Of a DNA stretch of 64,000 nt, positions 1 through 8,687 are shown in pieces; within the stretch, counting starts at the first letter, position 1, and each line of letters begins with the position of its first letter. This DNA is from Firmicutes bacterium ADurb.Bin153. Its GTDB lineage: Bacteria > Bacillota > DTU025 > MWDF01. The translations under genes and the position numbers were made by a program. The notes beneath the pieces were generated by a model. It had not been told where the DNA came from. It saw only the letters and a list, made by a program, of their open reading frames with translations, and ran no database searches. The stretch is from the NCBI GenBank assembly GCA_002070415.1, contig MWDF01000006.1:20826-84825 (forward strand), written 5' to 3'.

Positions 1-188
1 GCAACATAGTGTATCCGAGGGTGATGGGAAGCTCGATAGGGCTGCCGTCCTTCTGGCTGCTGCTTACGATCATCATTTCGGGGGGCCTGTTCGGGGTGCT
101 CGGGATCGTGGTCGGCATCCCCGCCGTGACGGTCCTCTACAGGCTAGTCGAGCAGGACGTCAAGTCCAAGTTGAGAATCGATGCCTGA
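1..188 (+). CDS. AI-2E family transporter, C-terminal end (partial)
   Basis: The window opens inside this gene; about 61 C-terminal residues are visible. They read NIVYPRVMGSSIGLPSFWLL, then a hydrophobic helix with GGLFGVLGIVVGIPAV and a short charged tail. This Ile/Gly/Pro-rich ending is the characteristic last segment of the AI-2E/PerM (formerly DUF20) family of multi-spanning membrane permeases. Members export AI-2 or act as Na+/H+ antiporters, so the substrate cannot be told from this piece. A strong hairpin terminator follows about 70 bases after the stop, so this is probably the last gene of its transcript. Confidence 0.8.
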   Translation, partial: NIVYPRVMGSSIGLPSFWLLLTIIISGGLFGVLGIVVGIPAVTVLYRLVEQDVKSKLRIDA

Positions 189-260
189 AGCGGGTGCGTC
201 TGCGAGGGGCCGCCTTTGAGCATGTATGGTTGAATAGGCCCGACCGATAGATGAGCAAGG

Positions 261-292
261 AACATGCCGGGCCGTGAAAAGCCCGGCATGTT
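261..292 (+). terminator. Rho-independent terminator after the AI-2E gene
   Basis: A perfect 12-bp stem (AACATGCCGGGC with GCCCGGCATGTT) encloses an 8-base loop. The following bases are only moderately T-rich. It lies about 70 bases downstream of the permease stop. Confidence 0.65.
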
Positions 293-439
293 CTCTTACG
301 CCATGATATCGCTGCTTCTGTCTTCCTTGCCGTGTCATCCGGCCGTGGACTGGAATTCGATAGGGCTCCCGTATATGTGTCGTCCCGCGACCTTGGGATC
401 CATCCGGCGGTCCGGCAGCAGCTTATGGATCCGTCTTGC

Positions 440-480
440 GCAAAAAGAAAGGGACTGCCCCTTCGTCTCGGGGCAGTCCC
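440..480 (-). terminator. Rho-independent terminator of the FMN-binding protein gene
   Basis: Read on the minus strand, an 11-bp stem (GGGACTGCCCC with GGGGCAGTCCC) is followed at once by a T-rich tract, TTTCTTTTTG. It starts 14 bases after the stop of the gene at 495-1547. This is a textbook intrinsic terminator. Confidence 0.85.
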
Positions 481-494
481 GCAAAGAATCCCGC

Positions 495-1547
495 CTACTT
501 GCCCACCGTGATCTCTTTCCTGTTGTTGTATGCATCGAGCAGGGCGGCGAGTATGTTGCCGTGCGCGTCGTTGAGGCTCATCGTAGCTGTCGCCACTACG
601 TCGGCAAGCAGCGCCTTCTCCGCGTCGGTCAGAAGATTGAACTTTGCTAGGTCTTGCGCGTTGGTCGTATTGGCCTTAATGGGCCTTCCGTTCCTGTCGG
701 AGCAGTATTTCGCGAAGAACTTGTTCAGCTCGTCAACCGTCTTGCCCTTGAAGAACTCCTGGTACGCATCCATCTGCTTGTACCATTCGTTGGCCGCGTT
801 CATGCCGTAGGAATCACCGCGCTGGCGCTTTGAGAGCCAGCCGTTGACCTCCGCTGCTATCTTCGCCTCGGCGTTGTCACTCTTGCCCGTGACCTTCTCC
901 GCTGCATGGTCAGTGTAGTTGTAGCCCGGGGTGCCCGGCCATCCCGAGAAATGCGGCATGCTCTCCCCGTCGTAGTTGGGCGTGCTTACCTCGTACATAT
1001 CCACGAAGCAGTCCACTATCCTCCCGGCGGAATCGAAGAGGACGCTGGCCATGACGATGTTGAAGCTGTATACTTGGACACCCTCGGAGTCCTTGCCGGG
1101 GCCGACCCTGAACGTTACGCTCTTGCCCAGCCCTTTGTAGACGGCCTTCTCCCCAGCAGGTATTGCGCTCTTCACGGCCTCCTTCGGCTTCTCCGTCGCG
1201 ACGGTTATGCCGGCGCCCGCCTTGTTAAGGGCTTCTGTCGCCGCCAATAGGATGCCCTTGGACGAGTAGGTTGCTCCCGAGACCGTGTCGACGCCGGATA
1301 CCCCGTTGGCCTTGATTATCCTGGCCGAGAGGTCCTGGAAGGCGGGCACGAAGATGGCCTCGGTATCGTGGTACTCGAGCGCCTTGATCGTCTTTATGCT
1401 TCCCTTGTCTATAGTGAGCTCGAGTCTTATCTTGCCTAGGTAACCGTCGGCCTCACCGAGGAAGGCCCCGTCGGTGTAGGCGAGGGCGATGGCGCACGCA
1501 ACCGCCACTACCAGTACCGCGAGGACAAGCGAGAATGTTTTGCGCAT
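495..1547 (-). CDS. Secreted FMN-binding domain protein
   Basis: The 350-residue product starts with a clear signal peptide (Lys/Arg, then a long Ala/Val/Leu core, cleavage near ALA-YTDG). Residues about 30-110 form an FMN-binding domain of the RnfG/NqrC type, with the SGATYSS motif whose Thr carries covalently bound FMN in characterised relatives. A second part with the segments VLFDSAGRIVD and TPNYDGESMPHFSGWPG resembles the tandem FMN-binding-like region of secreted proteins in anaerobes. A role in extracytoplasmic electron transfer is inferred; no partner flavoprotein or Rnf gene is adjacent. The start is supported by an AAGGGGAG ribosome-binding site. The gene stands alone and ends at a good terminator. 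Confidence 0.8.
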   Translation of the reverse strand: MRKTFSLVLAVLVVAVACAIALAYTDGAFLGEADGYLGKIRLELTIDKGSIKTIKALEYHDTEAIFVPAFQDLSARIIKANGVSGVDTVSGATYSSKGILLAATEALNKAGAGITVATEKPKEAVKSAIPAGEKAVYKGLGKSVTFRVGPGKDSEGVQVYSFNIVMASVLFDSAGRIVDCFVDMYEVSTPNYDGESMPHFSGWPGTPGYNYTDHAAEKVTGKSDNAEAKIAAEVNGWLSKRQRGDSYGMNAANEWYKQMDAYQEFFKGKTVDELNKFFAKYCSDRNGRPIKANTTNAQDLAKFNLLTDAEKALLADVVATATMSLNDAHGNILAALLDAYNNRKEITVGK

Positions 1548-1770
1548 ACGAACTCCCCTTTCTTGTCATCTTAATAGCTTCGTGTCCTTTAGTGTTCCTC
1601 CGTTGTCCTGTTCACTTCTCACATAGTCAATCATCGATATTTATATGGCACTATTTTCCTGCAAGCCGCCCACGCCGTCAACGGGAAATTTGTACCCATG
1701 ATTAGCTGGTTGGATGCCGCAACCGCAGCCTTTAATGGCGGCTTGTGCGCGATGCGGGCGATGATTGGTG
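1548..1770. other. Intergenic region upstream of the FMN-binding protein
   Basis: This non-coding stretch must hold the promoter of the minus-strand FMN-binding gene. On that strand there is an AT-rich segment around 1640-1660 with TATAAA-like hexamers, but no convincing -35/-10 pair at the right spacing. I see no RNA gene or coding potential. Confidence 0.4.
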
Positions 1771-1812
1771 AAGGGGCCGTATCCGGTTTAATCCCGGGAT
1801 ACGGCCCCTTTT
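1771..1812. terminator. Hairpin terminator downstream of sbcC
   Basis: A 12-bp stem (GGGGCCGTATCC with GGATACGGCCCC) has a 12-base loop. It is flanked by AA on the left and TTTT on the right. It lies about 60 bases beyond the sbcC stop. The T-run favours the plus strand, but the only transcript ending nearby is sbcDC on the minus strand, so it may be a weak terminator there. Confidence 0.5.
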
Positions 1813-1872
1813 GATCTTGATCGGATTCGTCCGGGCATACTGCGGAAGGCGCCCTTATCGCCGGCGCCTGAT

Positions 1873-4641
1873 TCAGCAGACTATCTTTACGCTGCTTCCC
1901 CCCGACTTCTCCTTCTTCACCTGGATCTGCTTGTCCACCTTCTCCTTGAGTTCGGGAACGTGCGATATGATCCCCACCAGGCGGTTGCCTTCGGTTAGCC
2001 CGTAGAGGGCCTTCATCGCCTGCTGCAGCGACTCCTCGTCCAGGGAGCCGAAGCCTTCGTCCACGAACATTGTATCCAGCCTCACGCCCCCCGAAGAGGA
2101 CTGGATCTCGTCCGAAAGCCCCAGGGCCAGCGAGAGCGACGCCTTGAAGGACTCTCCGCCGGAGAGAGTCTTGACGCTCCGCTCCGTGCCGTTGTAATGG
2201 TCGACCACGTCAAGGTCCAGTCCGCTCTGGCTGCGCGCGTCGATCCTCTCCAGGTGGCGCTTCAGCTCGTACTGCCCTCCCGACATCACCATGAGCCTCG
2301 TGTTCGCCCTGGCGAGTATCCGGTCGAAGTAGGTCATCTGGATGTATGTCTCCAGCATGATCTTGTCCTTTCCGGCTACGGCGCCGTTGGCAGTATCAGA
2401 AAGCGCTTTCACGTACGTCCACCGGTTTTCGGTCTCGGCCGACTTCCACCTGTTCCTTTTTATGTTCTCGAGGGCTTTCCTGTTCCTGTCCAGGCGGGAA
2501 TGCACCTGCCTGATACTGCTGTTGAGGTTCTCTTTCTCGTCGACGAGGCCGGCCTTGCGCTCCTCCTCGGCCCTGACGTCGATCGCTTCCGCTCCCCTCA
2601 GCCGGGCGGCCAGCGCCTCGACGGTCCCGTTCAGCTCGTCCGTTTTCGTCTTGCACGCATCCATGGCCGTCCTTGCGTTATCCAGCTCGTCTTTGAGCCC
2701 GTCCCTCCTCTTTTCGATGGCCGCGATGTCATCCTCCGCCTTGTCCTTGCTGTCGAACTCCAGCTCCCCCAGGAGCTTCAGGATCGTCTTCTCGCAGTTC
2801 TTTATCTCGGTCCCGAGCGTCGCGGAGTCCGTCTTCGCGCCGCTTACGGCCTTTTCCAGGTCCTCGATGCTTTCATCGTCCTTGGGCATCCGGTCTTCGA
2901 GCTCCATGGCGCGCTTTGCCCTCCGCCCTTCTTCATCGATCCTCCGTATCAGGCCTTCGAGCTCTCCGGCCAGCTCGGTCAGCCTCTCTTCGACCCTGGC
3001 CTCCAGCCCGTCGGATACATGCTCTCCCATGCATTCCGAGGCAAGCTCTTCTACGACCGACCTTTTAAGGTCCGCCTTGCCCTTCAGCTCCCCCGCCTTG
3101 GCGCTCACCTTGCCGGCTTCAGATAGCGCCTTATCGGATTCTTCCTTTGCGAGCTTCAGCTCATCCTCTCCGGGCGCGCCCTGAGGCGGTTTTGCGGGCT
3201 CAGGGTGGGATAACGACCCGCAGACCGGGCATTTCTCCCCTTCCGTCAACACATCACGCGCCAGTATCCCGGCTTGGGCATCCAAGAAAGCCTTGTATTT
3301 GGCGTTGTACGCCGCCTGCAGCCCTTCCGCCTTGTTCATCGCGGCGTCGTATCCGTTCGTCTCAGCCGTGTGGTCCGCAAGCAGTTTCCTATATTCTTCC
3401 AGGTCCTTCAGGAGCTTGGATACCTTGTCCCTGCCCTCCGACACCGTCTTCTTTTGGCCGAGCAGCCTCTCCTTTTCGGCGGCGGCTCCTTTGAGACCCT
3501 CCAATTCCTTTCTGTTCTCGGCCCTTCGGGCCTTCAGCGTCTCGGCCGAAGCTTCCAGTCTCATACGTTCGTCTTCTTTCAGATCTCTGTCCCGGGTTCT
3601 GGAATCGAGCCTTGCTCTTTCCTCCTCCAGCTCCTCGTATTTTGACAGCTTCTCCTTCTTGGTCGCTATGTCAGCGGAGAGCCTTTCGATCTCAGGTTCC
3701 CCCGCTTTCTTCTCTTCATAATCCTCACGAAGCTCAGCCAGGCGCGTACTTGCGATTTTGAGGCCTTTTTCGGCACTTACGAGGCTTGTCTTGGCCTTTT
3801 CGATTTCATCTGCCTTGCCCAACAGCCCGATTACCCTATTCAGCCTTTCTTCCGTTTCCTTGAGCCCGGCTTCCAGCTCCGAGCACTCTTTCGCGTCGTC
3901 TTCGATTATCGATTCGACGAGCTCCAACGTGTCCTGTATCGGAAGGTCGCCGTCTGCGGCCCTTACGAGGTCCTCGCTCCTTTCCCAGCCATCCTTGCAG
4001 GCGACTGCGCCTACTTCCTGCAGCGTGCTGCGCCTGAGCTCCTCATACTCCCTGCCGAGCCCGGTGGATTCCTCCTTCAGCCTGTCCTGCAGCGTCCTGT
4101 AGAACTCGGTCCTGAATATCCGGCGGAATATCTCTATCCTCTCCTCCGTCCTGGCAAGCAGCAGCTTCAGGAAATCCCCCTGGGCTATCATGGCCACCTG
4201 CGTGAACTGGCCGCGGTCTATGCCGATGATCTCCTTGACCATGTCTGCCACGTCCTTGGCGCTTGTGACCGGCTTTCCCTCCGGGAGGATGAGCTCCACT
4301 TCGGCCTTCTGCTTCGTCGTGCCCCCGCCCCGTTTCGCCGACCGCTCATATTCCGGCTTCCGCCTGATGCCGTATCTCTTCCCGGCACAGACGAACTCCA
4401 GCTCGACGAAAGTCTCGGCATCATTGTCGGCGTACTTGCTCCTTAGCATCGAAGCTTTCCTGTTGTCTCCGCTGGCCTCTCCGTACAGCGCGAAGGTGAT
4501 GGCGTCGAAGATGGTCGTCTTGCCCGCGCCCGTGTCGCCGGCTATGAGGTAGAGCCCACGCTCGCCCAGCCTGTCCATGTCCAGCTCCACTTTCCCGGCA
4601 TATGGCCCGAAGGCCGACATCGTAAGTCTGACAGGTCTCAT
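1873..4641 (-). CDS. sbcC: Nuclease SbcCD subunit C (SMC/Rad50-like ATPase)
   Basis: SbcC is the ATPase of the SbcCD double-strand-break nuclease, which processes hairpins and blocked DNA ends. The product is about 922 residues, close to the usual length. It has Walker A GDTGAGKT at 35-42, long heptad-rich coiled coils, a CPVCGS zinc hook near residue 470, the ABC signature LSGGE and a C-terminal Walker B region (DTMFVDEGFGSLD). I place the start at 4641. This ATG overlaps the sbcD stop as ATGA and has a GAGGGCGGGAA site; an ATG five codons upstream would contain that site. It is the second gene of an sbcDC operon. Confidence 0.95.
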   Translation of the reverse strand: MRPVRLTMSAFGPYAGKVELDMDRLGERGLYLIAGDTGAGKTTIFDAITFALYGEASGDNRKASMLRSKYADNDAETFVELEFVCAGKRYGIRRKPEYERSAKRGGGTTKQKAEVELILPEGKPVTSAKDVADMVKEIIGIDRGQFTQVAMIAQGDFLKLLLARTEERIEIFRRIFRTEFYRTLQDRLKEESTGLGREYEELRRSTLQEVGAVACKDGWERSEDLVRAADGDLPIQDTLELVESIIEDDAKECSELEAGLKETEERLNRVIGLLGKADEIEKAKTSLVSAEKGLKIASTRLAELREDYEEKKAGEPEIERLSADIATKKEKLSKYEELEEERARLDSRTRDRDLKEDERMRLEASAETLKARRAENRKELEGLKGAAAEKERLLGQKKTVSEGRDKVSKLLKDLEEYRKLLADHTAETNGYDAAMNKAEGLQAAYNAKYKAFLDAQAGILARDVLTEGEKCPVCGSLSHPEPAKPPQGAPGEDELKLAKEESDKALSEAGKVSAKAGELKGKADLKRSVVEELASECMGEHVSDGLEARVEERLTELAGELEGLIRRIDEEGRRAKRAMELEDRMPKDDESIEDLEKAVSGAKTDSATLGTEIKNCEKTILKLLGELEFDSKDKAEDDIAAIEKRRDGLKDELDNARTAMDACKTKTDELNGTVEALAARLRGAEAIDVRAEEERKAGLVDEKENLNSSIRQVHSRLDRNRKALENIKRNRWKSAETENRWTYVKALSDTANGAVAGKDKIMLETYIQMTYFDRILARANTRLMVMSGGQYELKRHLERIDARSQSGLDLDVVDHYNGTERSVKTLSGGESFKASLSLALGLSDEIQSSSGGVRLDTMFVDEGFGSLDEESLQQAMKALYGLTEGNRLVGIISHVPELKEKVDKQIQVKKEKSGGSSVKIVC

Positions 4642-5777
4642 TTCCCGCCCTCCCAAATCCGTTCTATCAGCCCGGACACGAAACCGCGCTGCTCTTTTGA
4701 GAGCTCCTTGTTGTTCTGCGCCTCGTAGAACTCGGCGAACAGCTCCAGTGGCGTCTTCTTATCGAGATCGTCCGCCGCGCCCACCTCGGCGTTGGAGCGC
4801 GTGCGCTCGTTGTCGTAGTCCAGCCTCATGATGTTCGGATAGATGGCCCTGAGCTTCCCGATGGCGTCTAGTACGTCCTCCTCGTCGGTCAGTGTTATGT
4901 GGAAGTAGTCCCCGGTGTTGAGATCCTTGTAGTACCCCCTGTCAGTTATACGCATGTAGCTGCCCTTGATCTCCCTCATGTCCCTAAGGGGCGCGAGCAG
5001 CACCTCGCGGACTACCACGTTCTCCTTCTCGAGCAGGTCCACGACCGTGACCGACTTCCTGTCGCCGGCCTCCGAGAACGAGTACTTTAGCGGCGTCCCG
5101 CAGTAGCGGACGCTCTTCCTCCCGACGTGCTGCGGCCTGTGCAGGTGCCCCAGAGCCACGTAGTCGAACTGCCCGAACACGTCAGCGTCTACGTTGTCCG
5201 AGCCTCCGACGCTTATGTCCTCGGAGTCGCACCTGGTCGCGCCCGTGACGAACTGGTGTGTCACGAGCACGTTCCTGTTACTTCCGTCGATGTCCATGCG
5301 CCCTATCGCGGCTTTGACGGCGTCGGAGTAGTTGGCGGGATCGGCTTCCGGAATACACGCCCTTACATGGGCCGGCTTTATGAACGGGAGCATGAATACG
5401 TCCACCCTGCCGAAGCCGTCCTCCATGCTCACGGGCTTAACGAACCCGTCGTACACGGGCGACATGTGGACCCCGCCTATGTCCATGATCTTGGAGCCGA
5501 AAGCTATCCTCTCCGGGGAGTCGTGGTTGCCGCTGATGACGAACACCTTGTCGACGAGCCCTGAGATCTTCACCAGGAAATCATCGAGCAGCTGCACGGC
5601 CTCGGCCGAAGGGACCGTCTTGTCGTACACGTCCCCTGCGATGAGCACGGCGTCGGGCTTCTCGGCGAGTATGCAATCGACGATTCTATCCAGCAGGATG
5701 TACCTCTGGTCATCGAGCATGGAGAATTCGTTGACGCGTTTTCCTATGTGAAGGTCTGACAGATGGATGAATCTCAT
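4638..5777 (-). CDS. sbcD: Nuclease SbcCD subunit D (Mre11-like exonuclease)
   Basis: SbcD is the metal-dependent phosphoesterase partner of SbcC. The product opens with MRFIHLSDLHIGKRV, giving the first metal motif (D-x-H). GDVYDK, GNHDS, the TH of VLVTHQF and GHLHRP follow in family order, then a C-terminal capping region. The start at 5777 is chosen because the canonical N-terminus begins there and an AGGGAGG site sits 6 bases upstream; the longer open frame adds an atypical basic extension. The stop overlaps the sbcC start by four bases. Confidence 0.95.
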   Translation of the reverse strand: MRFIHLSDLHIGKRVNEFSMLDDQRYILLDRIVDCILAEKPDAVLIAGDVYDKTVPSAEAVQLLDDFLVKISGLVDKVFVISGNHDSPERIAFGSKIMDIGGVHMSPVYDGFVKPVSMEDGFGRVDVFMLPFIKPAHVRACIPEADPANYSDAVKAAIGRMDIDGSNRNVLVTHQFVTGATRCDSEDISVGGSDNVDADVFGQFDYVALGHLHRPQHVGRKSVRYCGTPLKYSFSEAGDRKSVTVVDLLEKENVVVREVLLAPLRDMREIKGSYMRITDRGYYKDLNTGDYFHITLTDEEDVLDAIGKLRAIYPNIMRLDYDNERTRSNAEVGAADDLDKKTPLELFAEFYEAQNNKELSKEQRGFVSGLIERIWEGGK

Positions 5778-6338
5778 GATAGCCTCCCTTATGCTTTCGG
5801 TACGGCGGCCCCGCCGTACATCGCCTATGTATCGGATGCGCGCCGCGGTCTTACGCCCGCTTAGGAGCGGGGAGCCCGGTTTCTTTTCGCCTTGTATGCG
5901 CACATTATGGCACGAGTATGCGGATTCGCGTTCGTAACTGGTCTTTTATGTATCAGCTACTATTATATAGCATCGACGCGGCCCTTGGGCCGACCGGGCA
6001 TCCGAAAGGGGTGCCGCAGGCAGTACTGGTACGCGCCGGCCCTTCCCGTCCCGATCGCCGCGGATCTTTCTTCCGTGCTCGCCAAAAGGCGCCTTGTCCC
6101 CATATCTCCCTGCTAACCTTCGATAGCCCCCGCCGTCGGCTCGGGCTTGGCCGCCTTAGGGATGCGTCCGGATCACGCGCGCACAGTTGACAGGTTCGGC
6201 TATTGGCTCTAGTCTTTCAGTGATGATTTGATTTTCCGGACAGCAGACTGCGGCGGTGACGGTTTTATCCGAGGCCCGCGCTGGTGCGCCGGCCCCTAGA
6301 GATGGGGAGAAATCCCAAATGAAGGAACGTGTTGTGGA
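5778..6338. other. Long intergenic region between divergent sbcDC and pfp
   Basis: About 560 bases lie between two divergently read units. No open frame on either strand resembles a protein. A TTGACA hexamer at 6187-6192 is a possible -35 box for the downstream gene. An AT-rich patch near 5950-5970 could serve the minus-strand sbcDC unit. I see no riboswitch or small RNA that I can name. Confidence 0.4.
6187..6215 (+). promoter_or_regulatory. Possible promoter for the phosphofructokinase gene
   Basis: A perfect TTGACA at 6187-6192 is followed after 17 bases by TAGTCT at 6210-6215, a poor -10 match. It lies about 125 bases upstream of the start codon. The assignment rests on the hexamers alone. 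Confidence 0.3.
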
Positions 6339-7553
6339 ATGAAGCTGGAAGGTAAAGTGGTAGTAGCTCAAGGAGGCGGCCCGACGGCCGTCATAAACCA
6401 GTCCCTGGCGGGAGTGGTCCTCGAATCCAGGAAATTCGGCCAGATATCCAAGGTGTACGGCGCCGTGAACGGCGTCGAGGGCATAATCAACGAGGAATTC
6501 GTGGACCTGACTCAGGAGACCACGAACAACCTCGAGAGCGTCGCGAAGACGCCGTCGTCGGCCCTGTTCTCCACGAGGGACAAGCCGGACGACGAATACT
6601 GCAAGGAGATATTCAAGGTATTCAGGGCGCACAACGTCAGGTACTTCTTCTACATCGGCGGAAACGACTCCGCCGATACGGTGAGGATAGTCAACGAGAA
6701 GGCGGAGCTTTCCGACTACGAGTTCAGGGCCATCCACATACCGAAGACGATCGACAACGACCTGGTCCTGAATGACCACACGCCGGGATACGGCTCTGCC
6801 GCCAAGTTCGTGGCCCAGGCTTTCATAGGCCTCAACCTGGACAACAAGGCGCTGCCGGGAGTCCACATAGGCGTCGTCATGGGAAGGAACGCGGGCTTCT
6901 TGACCGCTGCGTCTTCCATCGCGCAGAAGTACCAGGACGACGGGCCGCACCTCATCTACGTACCCGAGAGGCACTTCAGGATGGACAGCTTCCTCGAGGA
7001 CGTCAAGGCCGTGTACTGGAAGTACGGAAGGTGCCTTATAGCAGTATCCGAGGGCATCAGGGACGAAGCCGGCGTTCCCATAGTCACCAAGCTGGGCAAG
7101 TTCGGCCAGGACGCCCACGGGAACGTGCAGCTTTCCGGCACCGGGGTGCTGGGCGACCTGCTGGCGCAGTACGTGAGGGACAACACGGAGATAAGCAGGG
7201 TCCGGTCCGACACCTTCGGCTACTTGCAGAGATGCTTCTTGGGCTGCGTATCCGACGTCGACGAGAGGGAGGCCCGCGAAGTCGGCGAGAAGGCAGCCCA
7301 GTTCGCCATATGGCACAACATAGACGGGTCGATAACCATAAAGAGGACCGGCTACTACTCTGTGGACTACGAGCTGAAGCCGCTCGAAGAGATAGCCGGC
7401 AAGACCAAGTTCATGCCGGACGAGTTCTTAAACGCCGAGGGGAACAACGTCACCGACGCGTTCAAGTACTACGTCACCCCCCTGCTGGGCTCCGATATGC
7501 CGTCGGCCGGCGGGCTGAGGGCCCCCAAGGCGGAGAAGATACTGAGGAAATAG
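6339..7553 (+). CDS. pfp: Pyrophosphate-dependent 6-phosphofructokinase
   Basis: The enzyme phosphorylates fructose 6-phosphate, with pyrophosphate as likely donor, in glycolysis and reversibly in gluconeogenesis. The 404-residue product has the phosphate-binding GGGPTAVIN near residue 11, the donor-site motif GGNDS (ATP-dependent enzymes have GGDG), and the catalytic PKTIDND typical of PPi enzymes. These last two features point to the PPi-using class; donor use by this enzyme is inferred. It stands alone, with a terminator 24 bases after the stop. No strong ribosome-binding site precedes the ATG (AAGGA lies 13 bases away), yet the family N-terminus begins here. Confidence 0.9.
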   Translation: MKLEGKVVVAQGGGPTAVINQSLAGVVLESRKFGQISKVYGAVNGVEGIINEEFVDLTQETTNNLESVAKTPSSALFSTRDKPDDEYCKEIFKVFRAHNVRYFFYIGGNDSADTVRIVNEKAELSDYEFRAIHIPKTIDNDLVLNDHTPGYGSAAKFVAQAFIGLNLDNKALPGVHIGVVMGRNAGFLTAASSIAQKYQDDGPHLIYVPERHFRMDSFLEDVKAVYWKYGRCLIAVSEGIRDEAGVPIVTKLGKFGQDAHGNVQLSGTGVLGDLLAQYVRDNTEISRVRSDTFGYLQRCFLGCVSDVDEREAREVGEKAAQFAIWHNIDGSITIKRTGYYSVDYELKPLEEIAGKTKFMPDEFLNAEGNNVTDAFKYYVTPLLGSDMPSAGGLRAPKAEKILRK

Positions 7554-7576
7554 GGCGCATTTGCGCGTTCAACAAG

Positions 7577-7604
7577 AGGGCGGGCCTAGCTGGCCCGCCC
7601 TTTG
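7577..7604 (+). terminator. Rho-independent terminator of pfp
   Basis: A perfect 10-bp GC-rich stem (AGGGCGGGCC with GGCCCGCCCT) has a 5-base loop and is followed by TTTG. Confidence 0.8.
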
Positions 7605-7751
7605 CCATCCATCCCCGGACGGGCGTCTTGCCGCGATGATGCCTCCGGCGGAAGGCGCATGGAGGAATCTCGCCCCGACGGTTGAAATACACATAAAACC
7701 CATAGGCGGATGGCACTGAAGACCGAGTACTCTTTGAGGGAAGGTGTCGCA

Positions 7752-8687
7752 ATGAGGCGCTTCAGGACTTTGATCGCTCTGGTCATCCTCGCGGCCGCCT
7801 TGACGGGGGGCTGCTTTGAGAAGAAGGCCGGAAAGGCTCCCGTCGTGGTCGCCACCATGATAGACTCCGAGGGCAGCGTCCTCGGCAAGGCGATAGTGCT
7901 GCTTCTGGAGGACGCCAAGATAAAGGTCACGGACAAGGTCAATTTCGGTACCCCCGACATACTCAGGAAGGCGCTTGAGAACAAGGAGGTCGACCTCGTG
8001 GTCGACTATACTGGCTCCGGCCAGTACTACCATCCTGCGGAAGCTGCGGATACCACGGTCTGGAACGACCCGCAGAAGGGCTACGAGATCACGGCGAAGC
8101 TGGACAAGGAGAAGAACGACATCATCTGGCTGACTCCCGCCCAGGCCAACAACACGGAGATGCTAGCCGTAAAGAGGCTGTTCGCACAGGAGAACGGCCT
8201 GAAGGACATGTGGGACTTCGCAAGGTATGTGAACTCCGGCAAGGAGGTCAAGCTCATATGCTCCGCGAGCTTCACGGAGAACAAGCTGGGGCTTCTGGGA
8301 TATGAGGAGAAGTACGGCTTCAAGCTCAAGGACAGCCAGCTCATAATCCTCTCATCGGGAAACACCGCCGAGATGCTAAAGGCCCTTAACGAGGGCACCA
8401 GCGGCGTAAACGCCTCGTTGGTGTACGGCACCGACGGGGCGCTGGACAAGATGGGCCTCGTCGTCCTCGAAGACCCCCTGCACGTTCCTCCGGTATACCT
8501 GCCGACGCCGGTGATCCGAGGAGAGGTGCTGAGGGCCTATCCGCAGATCGAGGACATGCTGCGCCCCGTCTTCGAATCCCTGACGCTCGAGAAGTTGCAG
8601 AAGCTCAACTCCCAGGTGGCCTACGACGGTAGGGACGCGACTGCGGTTGCGAAGGAATACCTCCGGGATAACGGCTTCCTCAAATGA
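7752..8687 (+). CDS. Compatible-solute ABC transporter, substrate-binding lipoprotein
   Basis: This is the binding protein of a glycine-betaine/choline-type ABC importer (OpuAC/ProX/OsmF/YehZ family). The 311-residue product has a short lipoprotein signal ending LTGGC-F. The mature domain carries VVVATMIDSEGSVLG and VDLVVDYTGSGQYY; VDYTGTG-like segments line the quaternary-ammonium site in this family. I start at the ATG at 7752, behind an AGGGAAGG site; the open frame extends upstream but would add 14 residues before the signal peptide. It is the first gene of a four-gene operon ordered binding protein-permease-ATPase-permease, the order of yehZYXW. Confidence 0.9.
   Translation: MRRFRTLIALVILAAALTGGCFEKKAGKAPVVVATMIDSEGSVLGKAIVLLLEDAKIKVTDKVNFGTPDILRKALENKEVDLVVDYTGSGQYYHPAEAADTTVWNDPQKGYEITAKLDKEKNDIIWLTPAQANNTEMLAVKRLFAQENGLKDMWDFARYVNSGKEVKLICSASFTENKLGLLGYEEKYGFKLKDSQLIILSSGNTAEMLKALNEGTSGVNASLVYGTDGALDKMGLVVLEDPLHVPPVYLPTPVIRGEVLRAYPQIEDMLRPVFESLTLEKLQKLNSQVAYDGRDATAVAKEYLRDNGFLK

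Noticed and set aside
2197..3184. Long plus-strand open frames opposite sbcC
   Set aside because: They are antisense to a clear SbcC coding sequence in GC-rich DNA, and their sequences are low-complexity (Ser- or Arg/Leu-rich) with no family features.
6156..7316. 386-codon minus-strand open frame opposite the phosphofructokinase gene
   Set aside because: It is antisense to a well-conserved enzyme gene, and its product has no recognisable motifs.
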